Assembly: GCF_011077955.1 (NCBI RefSeq)
Contig: NZ_JAALBX010000007.1
Span: forward strand, 1-64,000
Origin: Citrobacter freundii
Lineage (GTDB): Bacteria; Pseudomonadota; Gammaproteobacteria; Enterobacterales; Enterobacteriaceae
DNA: 64,000 bases
Reading direction: 5' to 3'
Position numbers and translations under genes: made by a program. The notes beneath the pieces were generated by a model. That model was not told the DNA's origin. It searched no databases and saw only the letters and a program-made list of their open reading frames with translations. How positions within the stretch are numbered: the stretch's first letter is position 1; every line of letters starts with the position of its first letter. This document shows positions 37,163 to 46,566 of the stretch, piece by piece.

Positions 37163-37957
37163 ATGAAAAAACATCAGCATCTTATAGGGGGGCATATATA
37201 TAATTTTGAAACGCATGAAGGAAAAACCAGCCTGGTTTATTACTCAACAACACGCCCTGTCGCAGAAAAGTATGTTGAAACGGTCTATATTCCTGCGTGC
37301 AAAATTGTCACCCGTACAAATGGCGATATTCTGTTTGCGCTCGAACTAAAGCAAGGCGAACGATTTGAAATTTTGACTGCTAAAGCGTTATATGACCGTT
37401 ACGCGTGGCAGTGGTTTGAACCGCTGGCTGATAATTATCATCAAATGATCTATCTCAACACGAGCGACGAAGTCTCAGAGGCTTATAAATATTTCACGTG
37501 GCAAGATATTGTCGATTTTGCCGAAATAGACAGATCGCCATTATCCTTCAGTAAAGGAATGCCCGGAGACTGGAAGGCGAGCCCGACAGGCGGAGCGGGC
37601 TATCTATTAGTACAGGTCGGTGGGAAACCATACTGGGCTGACGCGATTGGGCAAATTCCCTACGCGGTAGACACCTATAGATTGTTTCATTCGGTTGAAA
37701 AGACACTGGAAACAGCCAGAGGCTGGGCTGACGGAACCCCATTCAACGAATATGACAATACCAATACCTATGATAATTTTTTTGTACTACGAGGTGCATT
37801 GTATGCCAGTAAAAGGTTTGCCTATACAATAACGCAAAATGGAATGACCTATCCGGCAGTGAATGTCGTCGAACAAATGAGAGCAGTCGACAGTGATTCT
37901 CTTTCCCTGCCTGTTAATGAAAATGAATTGGCTAAGTATCTCGTGTGTGCAAGGTGA
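37163..37957 (+). CDS. Conserved-looking cytoplasmic protein of unknown function
   Basis: 264 residues with no signal peptide or membrane segment; I do not recognise a family. It is rich in aromatic residues (Tyr, Trp, Phe), with segments such as YAWQWFEPLADNYHQMIYLN and GGAGYLLVQVGGKPYWADAIGQ. The gene is AT-rich compared with the urt and eam genes around it. GGAACCCC is only a weak ribosome site. It is followed after seven bases by a small membrane protein, and the two look like a transferred pair. A toxin-immunity or effector-immunity pair is possible but there is no motif to prove it. Confidence 0.6.
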   Translation: MKKHQHLIGGHIYNFETHEGKTSLVYYSTTRPVAEKYVETVYIPACKIVTRTNGDILFALELKQGERFEILTAKALYDRYAWQWFEPLADNYHQMIYLNTSDEVSEAYKYFTWQDIVDFAEIDRSPLSFSKGMPGDWKASPTGGAGYLLVQVGGKPYWADAIGQIPYAVDTYRLFHSVEKTLETARGWADGTPFNEYDNTNTYDNFFVLRGALYASKRFAYTITQNGMTYPAVNVVEQMRAVDSDSLSLPVNENELAKYLVCAR

Positions 37958-37964
37958 ATAAAAA

Positions 37965-38375
37965 ATGTTTATGGATAAACAGTTCAGGCGGTTTTTTTGT
38001 GAGGTTATTTGCAGACCAGTAATGGTTATAGCGGCTTTGTTGGTAATAATAATTCTGCACCATTTTGGATATTATGGGTTTTATCTTCACCATTTCAAAT
38101 CTTATTCATTCCGGGTTGCTCTGAGTATCCATTTTTTGATTTGGTATATTATGTTACCCGCTTTGATACTGATGAGCCTACTCAAAGTAAATTGGATAAA
38201 AATGCATTACATGATCATTCTACTTATTACCTGTGGAGTATTGTGGTGGGGTGGCAGTCAGTTTGTAGTATTACGCCTCATGCTGAGTTTCTACTGGCTC
38301 ACGGGAAGTATGCTTTTACTCATCTTAAAGTTTTTCTGCTTCACGCGAATTCTGCTGTTCTTTAAAGCCATTTAA
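37965..38375 (+). CDS. Small membrane protein of unknown function
   Basis: 136 residues with about four hydrophobic helices (roughly 17-37, 46-73, 80-98 and 102-130) and short loops, so it should be an inner membrane protein. No family is recognised. It is AT-rich and begins seven bases after the preceding gene, with AATAAAAA upstream and no clear ribosome site, so translation may be coupled. Two starts (37965 and 37971) are possible. A second long frame in the same DNA (38009-38365) looks less protein-like and is not called. Confidence 0.55.
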   Translation: MFMDKQFRRFFCEVICRPVMVIAALLVIIILHHFGYYGFYLHHFKSYSFRVALSIHFLIWYIMLPALILMSLLKVNWIKMHYMIILLITCGVLWWGGSQFVVLRLMLSFYWLTGSMLLLILKFFCFTRILLFFKAI

Positions 38376-38439
38376 TCCTCATGAGTCAAAAAAATATGCC
38401 GCTTACTACAAAAATCGCTGCCTTCACGTTTTCCCTCAC

Positions 38440-38481
38440 CAGACCGGGATACGCCAGTAATCTGGCTATTGTCCCGGTCTG
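38440..38481. terminator. Bidirectional hairpin between the orphan pair and ydeE
   Basis: CAGACCGGGA pairs perfectly with TCCCGGTCTG, with an inner CCAG/CTGG stem and an outer CTTCAC/GTGAAG stem. It separates two convergent transcripts. It lacks a strong T tract, so termination is inferred. Confidence 0.5.
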
Positions 38482-38502
38482 TGAAGGAATAGTTGAAATG
38501 CG

Positions 38503-39693
38503 TTAAACACACTCTCTTATCGTCTCGGGTCGCGGGGCGCGCATGCCTTTAAGCATCAACAGGTAAGCGCCTGCGGTCGCTACCATCAAAATGGCGAACA
38601 GCGACCAGGGCGGCAGGTTCGTTAAGATGATGCCGGTGACCAGCGGGTTTAACGCGCCGCCAAGCCACCCCAGCGCTTGCGCCGAGAAGTAGCTGGCTTT
38701 CAGGCCGTTGGGGGCGATGTTGTCAACCAGTAAGTATTCGCCTGGCGCATAAATCAATTCGCCGAAAGTGAATACGGCGGCGGAAAGCCCCCACAGCCAG
38801 AGATTCGCGCCGGAGAGCATAAATCCGCCGAGACCCAGCAGGAAAAACAGCGTTCCAAGCAGCATCAGGCGCTTGAGATTTTCTGCGCGGATCCGTTTAC
38901 CCACCATGTACTGCAACGACACCACGACGGTGGCGTTGACCGGTAATACCACGCCTACCACCGTCTCAGCGAGGCGATTGTCTGCTACCACCAGCAAATA
39001 TTGCGAAATACAGGAGGCGAATGAGCCGAAGACCAGTGAGCCGAGAAATGCCGACAACGTGAAGTAAATCAGGGCGCGATCCTGCATCAGGACCACAAGC
39101 GTGCTGCGCTTTTCCGTGCCGCCGTCAGGCTGGGTATGAAGCGGCTTTACGCAGCACTGGATCAGGACAAATGGGATAGCGCTGCTGACCGCCGCGAGCC
39201 AGAACGGCATATTCACGCCATAGAGCAAAAGCCAGGTGCCAAGCGGCGGGCCTACGGTCCAGCCAATATTCAAAAAGGTGTAATTAAGCGAAAAAACTTT
39301 GGCTTTCACCGCAGGCGTCAGGGTATCGGAAAAATAGCTTTTCAATACCGTCGCGAACACCGAATAGGCGCAGTTGATAAGTGAAAACCAGGCCACCGCC
39401 AGCACGGCGTTGTGCGTCAGGGGGATCGCCACAAACCCGCTCACAAACGCCGCGATGGCGAGCAACATATAGCGCTTTTTCTCAAAACGGTCGGCAAGAA
39501 TGCCAAAGCCGAGACTAAAGAACACACCCACGGTAAGGGCGATACTCATGGCGATACCAATCTGGTCCACCGCCATACCGTACTGGCGATTTAAATAGAT
39601 AGTCATAAACGGCAATGTTGCGCCGCGACCGACGGTGAGCAGAACCGATGAGGCGAGCAGTGCGCCGATGGAAAGTGTGTGTCTGGACGGCAT
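38503..39693 (-). CDS. ydeE: Major facilitator efflux transporter YdeE
   Basis: 396 residues with twelve membrane helices and close similarity over its whole length to E. coli YdeE: LLASSVLLTVGRGATLPFM, SLGFGILADRFEKKRYMLLAI, INCAYSVFATVLKSYFSD, FASCISQYLLV and APGEYLLVDNIAP. In E. coli it exports dipeptides and affects arabinose export. It lies beside eamA as in E. coli, in the opposite direction, which supports the identification. Confidence 0.92.
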   Translation of the reverse strand: MPSRHTLSIGALLASSVLLTVGRGATLPFMTIYLNRQYGMAVDQIGIAMSIALTVGVFFSLGFGILADRFEKKRYMLLAIAAFVSGFVAIPLTHNAVLAVAWFSLINCAYSVFATVLKSYFSDTLTPAVKAKVFSLNYTFLNIGWTVGPPLGTWLLLYGVNMPFWLAAVSSAIPFVLIQCCVKPLHTQPDGGTEKRSTLVVLMQDRALIYFTLSAFLGSLVFGSFASCISQYLLVVADNRLAETVVGVVLPVNATVVVSLQYMVGKRIRAENLKRLMLLGTLFFLLGLGGFMLSGANLWLWGLSAAVFTFGELIYAPGEYLLVDNIAPNGLKASYFSAQALGWLGGALNPLVTGIILTNLPPWSLFAILMVATAGAYLLMLKGMRAPRPETIRECV

Positions 39694-39891
39694 ATTGTGA
39701 TCTTTTTGTTATTGGCAGAATGTTGTACTGCAATACGTATGCCTTCAACCAATACCATGACGTTTACGGGTTGTACACCCAGCCCGTTGTTCTGACGTGC
39801 TTTTCAGGCATCCCTATTTTGGGGATCCCAATTCATAAGAATTTCAGGTAGGGTGAAGTGTTAACATTTTTGTAAATACTTTGGGGCAGGT

Positions 39892-40785
39892 ATGACACGT
39901 AAAGATGGGCTACTGGCGTTGCTGGTGGTGACGGTGTGGGGCGTCAATTTTGTGGTGATCAAATGGGGCTTGCACGCGATGCCGCCGCTGTTATTAGCCG
40001 GGCTGCGTTTTTTACTGGTGGCTTTCCCGGCGTTGTTTTTTGTTGCCCGTCCGAAAGTGCCGTTGCGCCTGCTGTTAGGCTATGGGATGACCATCAGCTT
40101 TGGTCAGTTCGCCTTTCTGTTTTGCGCCATTAAGTTTGGTATGCCGGCGGGGCTGGCGTCGCTCGTTCTTCAGGCCCAGGCCTTTTTTACCATCATTCTC
40201 GGTGCCCTGAGCTTTGGCGAACGGTTGCAGTCGCGCCAAATGGCAGGCATTTTGCTGGCGGTGGTGGGCATTCTGGTGTTGGTAGAAGCCAGTCTTAACG
40301 GGCAACACGTCGCGCTACTGGGCTTTTTGCTGACCCTGGGAGGCGCATTCAGTTGGGCCTGTGGGAATATTTTTAATAAGAAGATCATGCAGCATGCGGC
40401 GCGCCCGGCGGTGATGTCGTTGGTGGTCTGGAGCGCGTTAATCCCGATTGTGCCGTTTTTTGTCGCCAGTATGCTGCTTGACGGCCCGACGACAGTGCTG
40501 CTGAGCCTTATCCATATCGATCTGGTAACGATGTTATCGCTGGCGTATCTGGCGTTTGGCGCGACGATTGTCGGCTATGGCATTTGGGGAACCCTGCTTG
40601 GACGTTACGAAACCTGGCGCGTGGCCCCGTTGTCGTTGCTGGTGCCGGTGGTGGGAATGGCCAGCGCCGCGCTGCTGCTGGGGGAGACGATGTCATGGCT
40701 CCAGATGTGCGGCGCTGTGCTTATTCTCGGTGGGTTATATATCAATGTGTTTGGGTTTCCTCTCGCGAGGAAAGCGCGGGTGTAG
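39892..40785 (+). CDS. eamA: Cysteine/O-acetylserine exporter EamA
   Basis: 297 residues with ten membrane helices from two EamA repeats. Nearly identical stretches to the E. coli protein include GLNFVVIK-like VNFVVIKWGLHAMPPLLLAG, LFCAIKFGMPAGLASLVLQAQAFFTI, FSWACGNIFNKKIM and LGRYETWRVAPLSLLVPVVGM. It exports cysteine-pathway metabolites. In E. coli it sits directly next to marB; here a 0.9-kb block of repeats separates the two. Confidence 0.95.
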   Translation: MTRKDGLLALLVVTVWGVNFVVIKWGLHAMPPLLLAGLRFLLVAFPALFFVARPKVPLRLLLGYGMTISFGQFAFLFCAIKFGMPAGLASLVLQAQAFFTIILGALSFGERLQSRQMAGILLAVVGILVLVEASLNGQHVALLGFLLTLGGAFSWACGNIFNKKIMQHAARPAVMSLVVWSALIPIVPFFVASMLLDGPTTVLLSLIHIDLVTMLSLAYLAFGATIVGYGIWGTLLGRYETWRVAPLSLLVPVVGMASAALLLGETMSWLQMCGAVLILGGLYINVFGFPLARKARV

Positions 40786-40830
40786 GGGGATATTATTGTT
40801 GGCAGCGAGCCAGTTGCCTGTATGAATGGA

Positions 40831-41150
40831 GTGGAATGGTTGCGTTTGCTTTGGCAGCGTGCCCTGGGGGAAGTGGAATGGTTCCGTTCGCTAAAAGTAG
40901 GTTGCCTCACGCGGCATGGTCTTACGCGAACGTGCCAGGGGGGCTCGCCGCCGCCCCCCTGGCGACCCCGGCTCCCCCTGACGTCACCGCCGCTTCGCGG
41001 TGCCCTCGGCTTATCGCGTCTGGCTTCGGGTCGGGCGAGATACGGCATCCTGCCTTTCTCACCCTTAAGCCGCATCCCTGCGGCTTGCCCCGACCAGCCG
41101 CGAACGCCTCGGCGGTTCCAATGGGGGAATGAGAACACACCACTGCGATC
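40831..41150 (-). repeat. Structured repeat, form A, copy 1
   Basis: A GC-rich element of about 320 bases, shared with 52040-52355, 52531-52842 and 53017-53224. Hairpins: AAGCCGC/GCGGCTT (41067-41086), GCCAGGGGGGC/GCCCCCCTGGC (40934-40963) and CCGC-TTC-GCGG. One end carries direct copies of GTGGAATGGTTNCGTTCGC. Its reverse complement aligns with form B at 41281. Open frames inside it look incidental. Confidence 0.75.
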
Positions 41151-41280
41151 ATATTAGACTGAGAAGAATGGGGTTCTTTCGCGCTAAATATTTCCCAGAA
41201 TGGGTTATTTTCATTGAAATATATCGGGTTGCGAAGTTTCCAATAACCCGACAGTTCTTCCCTCAACTCACAACACAAGA

Positions 41281-41549
41281 ATGTAAGCCGTGGGGTTGTG
41301 TCCGGCATCAACATCGCCGAGGCGCAATTGACGAGCCAGGTCAGCCCCACAGGGATGTGGGGCTGAGGTCGGGAAAGGCAGGATGCCGTATCCCGGCCGA
41401 CCTGAAGCGAGGAGATGGAGGCGAGGGAACCGCGCAGCGGCGAGGTTGCTGGCCGGGAGCGGGGATTGCAAAGGGGGGAGCGATACCCCCCTTTGCACGT
41501 TCGCATACACCAGTGCCGCATTGAGCCACGACCGCCTGGCGAACGTAAC
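41281..41549 (+). repeat. Structured repeat, form B, copy 1
   Basis: A 270-base element repeated at 53573 and 54171. Hairpins: TCAGCCCCAC/GTGGGGCTGA (41341-41366) and GCAAAGGGGGG/CCCCCCTTTGC (41468-41496), with CCGC-GCA-GCGG between. It shares order and blocks (GGCAGGATGCCGTAT, CACGTTCGC) with the reverse complement of form A and lies divergent to copy A1, with a 130-base spacer that is also conserved at 53.2 kb. Confidence 0.75.
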
Positions 41550-41646
41550 ACTTCGACCAAATCTATAGACACCACCAGGCACACTGCCAAAGTGAACGTA
41601 ACCCTTCAACCAAATCCACAGACACCACCAGGCACACTGCCAAAGC
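41541..41646. repeat. Two tandem 53-bp repeats at the end of copy B1
   Basis: Units 41541-41593 and 41594-41646 start with GAACGTAAC and end with GGCACACTGCCAAAG. The second motif also ends form A (GGCACGCTGCCAAAG in reverse complement), so they are iterated element ends. Confidence 0.8.
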
Positions 41647-41679
41647 GCACCTAACTACATGAAAGAAACAATAAAAAAA

Positions 41680-41705
41680 GGGAACATCGCCCCAGCGACA
41701 TTCCC
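41680..41705 (-). terminator. Terminator of marRAB
   Basis: On the minus strand GGGAATGTCGC pairs with GCGATGTTCCC around a four-base loop, followed by TTTTTTT. It lies 27 bases after the marB stop. Confidence 0.85.
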
Positions 41706-41732
41706 TCTTTAACACCTTCGCCTAGCGAAAGC

Positions 41733-41936
41733 CTAGTTATAATAGGCGACCCCAAGCTCATCTGATTTATCACTCCCGGCGCCGCGGTGCGTAAAATCAT
41801 ACGGCGTCGTGGTATCCGTTGAGCAGGAGAGTGACATATCTGATGTATGCCGTTCGCGGATATCCGTGGACTGTGCCGCCGCCGCGGTGCCTGTCGCCAC
41901 TACCATCAGTGTGAAGGCCGCTAAGACGTATTTCAT
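41733..41936 (-). CDS. marB: Periplasmic protein MarB
   Basis: 67 residues: signal peptide (cleavage near AAA-AQ) and the C-terminal MarB signature GAGSDKSDELGVAYYN, which matches GTGSDKSDALGVPYYN of E. coli MarB. MarB lowers marA expression in E. coli by an unclear route. The ATG at 41936 has GAGGA upstream. It is the third gene of marRAB, 32 bases after marA. Confidence 0.88.
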   Translation of the reverse strand: MKYVLAAFTLMVVATGTAAAAQSTDIRERHTSDMSLSCSTDTTTPYDFTHRGAGSDKSDELGVAYYN

Positions 41937-41968
41937 AATTTCCTCGGTAACGTTATCAAACGTCATTT

Positions 41969-42346
41969 TTAATGATGAATACGATGCAGATATAACGCAT
42001 CGTTGGCCGTGGCATTAACACGAAACTTATGCGGCGGCACTGAAAAATAGTTTTTAAAGGTGCGTGTCAGCGTCTGCTGAGATTCAAACCCATAGCGCTC
42101 TGCTAAAAAAAGAATCGGTTCGTTACTGCTTTTCAGTTGCCGCGCAATCTCGGTCAGTTTCCGATTGCGGATATACTGACCTAATGAATGACCCGTCTCT
42201 TTTTTGAACATTCGCTGCAGGTGCCATTTCGAGTATCCGGAACGTTCAGACACCTTTTCCAGGGAAAGTGGGGACTCCAGATTCTCTTCAATCCAGTCTA
42301 AAATGCTATGAATCGTCACCGCATCATTGTTACGTCTGGACATCAT
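41969..42346 (-). CDS. marA: AraC-type multiple antibiotic resistance activator MarA
   Basis: 125 residues, made only of the two helix-turn-helix units. They match E. coli MarA almost exactly up to residue 110 ([34 protein letters not shown] and [15 protein letters not shown]), while the last 15 residues differ. MarA binds marboxes and raises AcrAB-TolC, micF and other stress genes. GGAG precedes a double ATG, and either codon may serve. It is co-transcribed with marR and marB. Confidence 0.96.
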   Translation of the reverse strand: MMSRRNNDAVTIHSILDWIEENLESPLSLEKVSERSGYSKWHLQRMFKKETGHSLGQYIRNRKLTEIARQLKSSNEPILFLAERYGFESQQTLTRTFKNYFSVPPHKFRVNATANDALYLHRIHH

Positions 42347-42360
42347 CTTATCTCCGTCAG

Positions 42361-42795
42361 TTACGGCAGAATTTTCTTGAGCAGGTATTCAAGCGTTGTC
42401 ACTTCTTCTGCCGTCATATTTTTTGTTAATTCTTGATGCAGGGTTTGCCCTACTAACTGATGACATTGTTCACAAAGCGCCGCGCCTTCCGGCGTCAATT
42501 GAATCAGTACGCCGCGTTTATCGTTAGGATTCGGCATACGGGCAATCCAACCCCGTGCGACCAGGCGGTCGAGCATACGGGTCAGGGCGCCTAAATCTAC
42601 GGAAAGTACCTTTTTAAGTTCCACCGGCGTAATGGACCCTCCACAACGGATAGCGCACAGCACTTTGAACTGCGTGGCGGTGACATCCAGCGGCGAGAGG
42701 TACTCATTAAGCAAACGATCTTTTTTCTGATTCACCATGTGGATCAGCCGACCCAGCGGGATGATGGTATTAAACAGATCGTCAGGATTATTCAC
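42361..42795 (-). CDS. marR: Repressor of the mar operon, MarR
   Basis: 144 residues. The GTG at 42795 is chosen because it matches the E. coli GTG start in position (just after operator II) and gives [20 protein letters not shown] in register. The winged helix contains [18 protein letters not shown]. The Cys used for copper/oxidant sensing in E. coli (Cys80) falls in the segment ITPVELKK...DKRGVL, where only Cys residues of CAIRCGG and the C-terminal CEQC are visible, so sensing may differ. It represses marRAB until phenolic ligands bind. Confidence 0.95.
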   Translation of the reverse strand: MNNPDDLFNTIIPLGRLIHMVNQKKDRLLNEYLSPLDVTATQFKVLCAIRCGGSITPVELKKVLSVDLGALTRMLDRLVARGWIARMPNPNDKRGVLIQLTPEGAALCEQCHQLVGQTLHQELTKNMTAEEVTTLEYLLKKILP

Positions 42796-42800
42796 AGTGG

Positions 42801-42848
42801 TTGCCCAGGCAAGTAGATTAGTCACGGCGGATATTATTGCCCAGGCAA
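42801..42848 (-). promoter_or_regulatory. marO: two MarR operators and the marRAB promoter
   Basis: Two identical TTGCCTGGGCAA palindromes (42801-42812 and 42837-42848) correspond to MarR sites II and I. Site I lies between a -35 TTGACT (42854-42859) and a -10 TAATAT (42831-42836) with 17-base spacing, exactly as in E. coli. Site II ends just before the GTG start. Confidence 0.9.
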
Positions 42849-42873
42849 ATATAAGTCAACTGAATGCGTTACG

Positions 42874-42893
42874 GATCACACATTCTGCTAAAG
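42874..42893 (-). promoter_or_regulatory. marbox (MarA/SoxS/Rob site)
   Basis: On the minus strand, CTTTAGCAGAATGTGTGATC aligns with the E. coli marbox ATTTAGCAAAACGTGGCATC at most positions, and lies at the same distance upstream of the -35. It allows MarA to activate its own operon. Confidence 0.75.
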
Positions 42894-43092
42894 AATCAAA
42901 TGTGTGCAAAAAATACTCAAAAAATAAGCTGAATAAACAAGGGATTAAAAAACACCGAACCTGATGTGGTTAATGCCATGATTCCAGTGAAGGGAGTATG
43001 TAAGTACGTAAAAGAAACCTTACGTTTTGTGCGTGGTGAAGCGTGGCGTGGGTTTTTATACTTCTTTGTTAACGTAACGAGAGAGAAATGAC

Positions 43093-43761
43093 ATGTTTGA
43101 ATTATTTAAGGCGCTGGGATTCGGGCTGGTTGTAATTTTACCGCTTGCCAATCCCTTAACCACCGTCGCGCTGTTTCTGGGATTGTCCGGGCATATGAGC
43201 AGTGCCGAGCGCAACCAGACCTCGTTCAGGGCATCGGTGTATGTCGTGATTATCATGATGGTGGCGTGGTACGCGGGGCAACTGGTGATGGATACCTTTG
43301 GTATTTCGATACCCGGTCTGCGTATTGCCGGCGGCCTGATTGTGGCCTTTATCGGGTTCAGAATGCTCTTCCCGGCACCCAAAGGGCACGAAGCGCCGGA
43401 AGTCGAGAGTAAAACGCATGAGATCCAAAACGAGCAGGAGACCGATATCGCTTTTGTTCCGCTGGCGATGCCCAGTACCGCAGGGCCTGGTACCATTGCG
43501 ATGATCATTAGTTCCGCCTCTACGTTGCGTCATTCCGACACGTTCGCGCCGTGGATCATTGCCGTAGCACCGCCGCTGCTGTTTATTATCGTGGGCGTTA
43601 TCCTGTGGGCGAGCCTGCGAAGTTCTGGCGCGGTGATGCGCATCGTCGGCAAAGGCGGTATTGAAGCTATCTCGCGTCTGATGGGCTTTTTACTGGTCTG
43701 TATGGGGGTGCAGTTTATCATCAACGGCGTGCTGGAGATTATCAGCACCTGGCACGGCTAA
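43093..43761 (+). CDS. marC: Inner membrane protein MarC (UPF0056)
   Basis: 222 residues with six membrane helices, very close to E. coli Mar[69 protein letters not shown] and [27 protein letters not shown]. The function is unknown, and MarC is not needed for mar-type resistance. It is divergent from marR across a 300-base control region. Confidence 0.95.
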   Translation: MFELFKALGFGLVVILPLANPLTTVALFLGLSGHMSSAERNQTSFRASVYVVIIMMVAWYAGQLVMDTFGISIPGLRIAGGLIVAFIGFRMLFPAPKGHEAPEVESKTHEIQNEQETDIAFVPLAMPSTAGPGTIAMIISSASTLRHSDTFAPWIIAVAPPLLFIIVGVILWASLRSSGAVMRIVGKGGIEAISRLMGFLLVCMGVQFIINGVLEIISTWHG

Positions 43762-43822
43762 GACGGCGACGCGCGGGCAAATGGGCTGCCGGCAAACCGG
43801 CCAGCAGCGCAACGCGTAACGT

Positions 43823-45019
43823 TTAATGAGCCTGGGCTTGCTCTTCAAGAGATACCGGCCAGCGGCGGAAAATGATCACCGCCCATACCAGCGCCGCGAC
43901 GGCGGGTAACGCGCCCGCGTAGCCTACAGAGGCCATGGTGGCATGCATACTCACCATATTGCCGAGCAACGCGCCGGCGCCGATACCAATATTAAAGATA
44001 CCGGAAAAGAGCGACATAGCGACGTCGGTGGCATCCGGCGCGAGCGCCAGGACTTTCACCTGCAACCCCAACGCAATCAGCATAATCGCGATGCCCCAGA
44101 AAGCGCACAGCAACGTAAGCGTCCAGCGCTCGCCGCTTGCGGGCAGCAATAACGCAAGGCAGACCACCAGCAATCCAATCGCGCCGCCAATAAGCGCCGA
44201 CGAATAGTGATTACCCAGTTTGCCGAAAATAGCGCTGCCGATAATGCCGGTAAAACCCAGCACCAGTAACAGAAACGTCGCGACGTTTTCGCTCAGGCCC
44301 GCCACGGTTTGCACAAAGGGTTCGATATAGCTGTAAGCCGTAAAGTGCGCGGTGACCACCACCACGGTTAACAGGTAAATGCTGACCAGCGCAGGGCGGC
44401 GAAACAGCACCGGCAGGCTTTTTAACGAGCCGGAATGCTCACTCGGCAGCGCAGGCAACAGGCGAGCCAGGCAAACCAGAGTAAATAAGGCCCCCATGCC
44501 GATGGCGAAAAAGGTCGTGCGCCAGCCAAAATATTGCCCAACCACACGTCCAAGAGGAATACCCAGAACAGATGCCAGCGCCGTGCCAGTGGCGATAAGA
44601 CTCAGCGCCTGAGCGCGTTTACCCGCCGGGGCGAGGCGGATCGCAAGGGATGCGGTAATCGACCAGAATATGGCATGGGCAAACGCGATGCCGACACGGC
44701 TTATGACCAGCACGTCAAAATTCCAGGCCAGAAACGACAGCATATGGCTTGCGATAAAGACGCTGAATAAGCCGATGAGCAGTTTGCGGCGCTCAATATT
44801 GCGGGTGAGCAGCATAAAGGGCAGGGACATTAACCCCACCACCCAGGCATAGATGGTTAACATGATGCCTGCCTGCGCGCTTGGCATATCGAAACTGCTA
44901 GCGATGTCAGACAGCAGGCCCACCGGTACAAATTCAGTGGTGTTAAAGATGAACGCGGCGACAGCAAGCGTAACTACCCGCAGCCACGCGGTTTTGCGTG
45001 AGACTGTGTTGTTTGTCAT
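43823..45019 (-). CDS. sotB: Sugar efflux transporter SotB
   Basis: 398 residues, twelve-helix major facilitator protein. It matches E. coli SotB (YdeA) closely: [64 protein letters not shown] and [36 protein letters not shown]. SotB exports arabinose and related sugars and IPTG. It converges with marC as in E. coli. Confidence 0.95.
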   Translation of the reverse strand: MTNNTVSRKTAWLRVVTLAVAAFIFNTTEFVPVGLLSDIASSFDMPSAQAGIMLTIYAWVVGLMSLPFMLLTRNIERRKLLIGLFSVFIASHMLSFLAWNFDVLVISRVGIAFAHAIFWSITASLAIRLAPAGKRAQALSLIATGTALASVLGIPLGRVVGQYFGWRTTFFAIGMGALFTLVCLARLLPALPSEHSGSLKSLPVLFRRPALVSIYLLTVVVVTAHFTAYSYIEPFVQTVAGLSENVATFLLLVLGFTGIIGSAIFGKLGNHYSSALIGGAIGLLVVCLALLLPASGERWTLTLLCAFWGIAIMLIALGLQVKVLALAPDATDVAMSLFSGIFNIGIGAGALLGNMVSMHATMASVGYAGALPAVAALVWAVIIFRRWPVSLEEQAQAH

Positions 45020-45549
45020 ATAAACGTATCGCGCTTGTTAATAAAGAGGTGGGAAGAAGGCGATCTTAAGACCATCGCGCGGTGCAATTCAATCTTTTTG
45101 TGATCTAAATCTCATTTTCGACCTCGGTGAAGGCACCGTCTTCTGGCAGTCAATAACGCAGTGTTGGACAACGGTGGCGTTTAAAAGATTCGAAAAATAT
45201 ATGATGCCATAAACACCCATAAGTAAATAATATGTTAATGATTCGTGTGGAGTGTAATTTATCTATTATTTAATAGCGAAAAATATAATTAAATAATTAA
45301 CCAGCGATGGTTATTTATACATATTACCCCGTAAGTAGTATTACTATTTCTATTCAATTCGCATTAGTTAAAGTTATCCGAAATTATTAAAATGTCGACC
45401 CCGTAGCATTTTCTTAATTAATTACTTACGGAATACATTGACCACGGGTTTTTTGATGTGTCTGTCACATTAATGGGGGTGGATGTACCTTAGGATCGCC
45501 GCGTCTTGAACATAAAACTCTGTATTAGACGGCTACGAAAGGATTTACC
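45020..45549. other. Long AT-rich control region before tdcB
   Basis: No gene is seen in 530 bases; in E. coli tdcA would stand here. The stretch 45180-45420 is very AT-rich and may bind IHF or H-NS. At 45453-45474 TCACAT with its upstream TGATGTG resembles a CRP site, and TAGGAT at 45491-45496 could be the -10, giving a class II spacing of about 41 bases. This is a weak call. Confidence 0.4.
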
Positions 45550-46542
45550 ATGATAACCTACGATAATCTTCCACTGACCATTCATGATATAATGGAAGCC
45601 CGCACCCGTCTTAATGGGCGCATCTATAAAACAGGTCAACCGCGTTCAAATTATTTAAGCGAGCGCTGCAAGGGAGAGATTTTTCTTAAATTTGAAAATA
45701 TGCAACGCACCGGGTCCTTTAAAATTCGTGGCGCTTTTAACAAATTAAGTTCTTTAACCGAAGATGAAAAACGCCAGGGCGTTGTCGCCTGTTCAGCCGG
45801 TAACCATGCGCAGGGCGTTTCCCTTTCTTGCGCAATGCTTGGAATTAACGGCAAGGTGGTCATGCCATCTTGCGCGCCGAAATCAAAAGTAGCGGCAACC
45901 ACAGATTATTCTGCTGAAGTTATCCTGCACGGAAATAGCTTTAACGAAACTATCGCCAAAGCCAGTGAAATTATGGAAATGGAAGGGCGCTTATTTATTC
46001 CGCCTTTCGATGACGAGAAAGTGATCGCAGGTCAAGGCACCATTGGCCTTGAAATCCTTGAAGATTTGTATGATGTGGACAACGTTATCGTGCCTATCGG
46101 CGGCGGCGGTTTGATTGCCGGCGTAGCGCTTGCCATTAAATCTATCAACCCACGCATTAATATTATCGGTGTTCAGTCGGAAAACGTGCATGGTATGGCG
46201 TCTTCTTATTATGCCGGTCATATTACTAACCACAGAAATTCCGGAACCCTCGCCGACGGTTGTGATGTCGCGCGCCCGGGTATTTTAACCTATGAAATCG
46301 TAAAAGATCTGGTTACAGATATTGTATTGGTCACCGAAGAAGAAATTCGCTCCAGTATGGTTCACCTGATCCAGAGAAATAAAATCATCACCGAAGGGGC
46401 TGGGGCTTTAGCCAGCGCAGCATTATTAAGCGGCAAGCTTGATCATTATATCCAGGGTAAGAAAACCGTTAGCATTATTTCCGGTGGCAACATTGACCTG
46501 TCTCGCGTTTCGCAAATAACCGGTCTTGAAACCACTCATTAA
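45550..46542 (+). CDS. tdcB: Catabolic threonine dehydratase
   Basis: 330 residues of the PLP fold II family, equal in length to E. coli TdcB. Lys58 in [10 protein letters not shown] binds PLP, the phosphate loop is [10 protein letters not shown], and [13 protein letters not shown] is the asparagine loop. There is no C-terminal ACT regulatory domain, which separates it from biosynthetic IlvA; AMP activates this class. It makes 2-ketobutyrate (or pyruvate) and ammonia from threonine (or serine) for anaerobic energy. It is the first gene of tdcBCDEF here. Confidence 0.95.
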   Translation: MITYDNLPLTIHDIMEARTRLNGRIYKTGQPRSNYLSERCKGEIFLKFENMQRTGSFKIRGAFNKLSSLTEDEKRQGVVACSAGNHAQGVSLSCAMLGINGKVVMPSCAPKSKVAATTDYSAEVILHGNSFNETIAKASEIMEMEGRLFIPPFDDEKVIAGQGTIGLEILEDLYDVDNVIVPIGGGGLIAGVALAIKSINPRINIIGVQSENVHGMASSYYAGHITNHRNSGTLADGCDVARPGILTYEIVKDLVTDIVLVTEEEIRSSMVHLIQRNKIITEGAGALASAALLSGKLDHYIQGKKTVSIISGGNIDLSRVSQITGLETTH

Positions 46543-46566
46543 TAATTTTTGTACAGGATATGACAA

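Noticed and set aside
40922-41150. Open frames inside the A and B repeats (up to about 220 codons, often in several frames at once)
   Set aside because: They lie in GC-rich repeats where stops are rare, all frames are open, and changes between copies keep hairpin pairing rather than a protein sequence.
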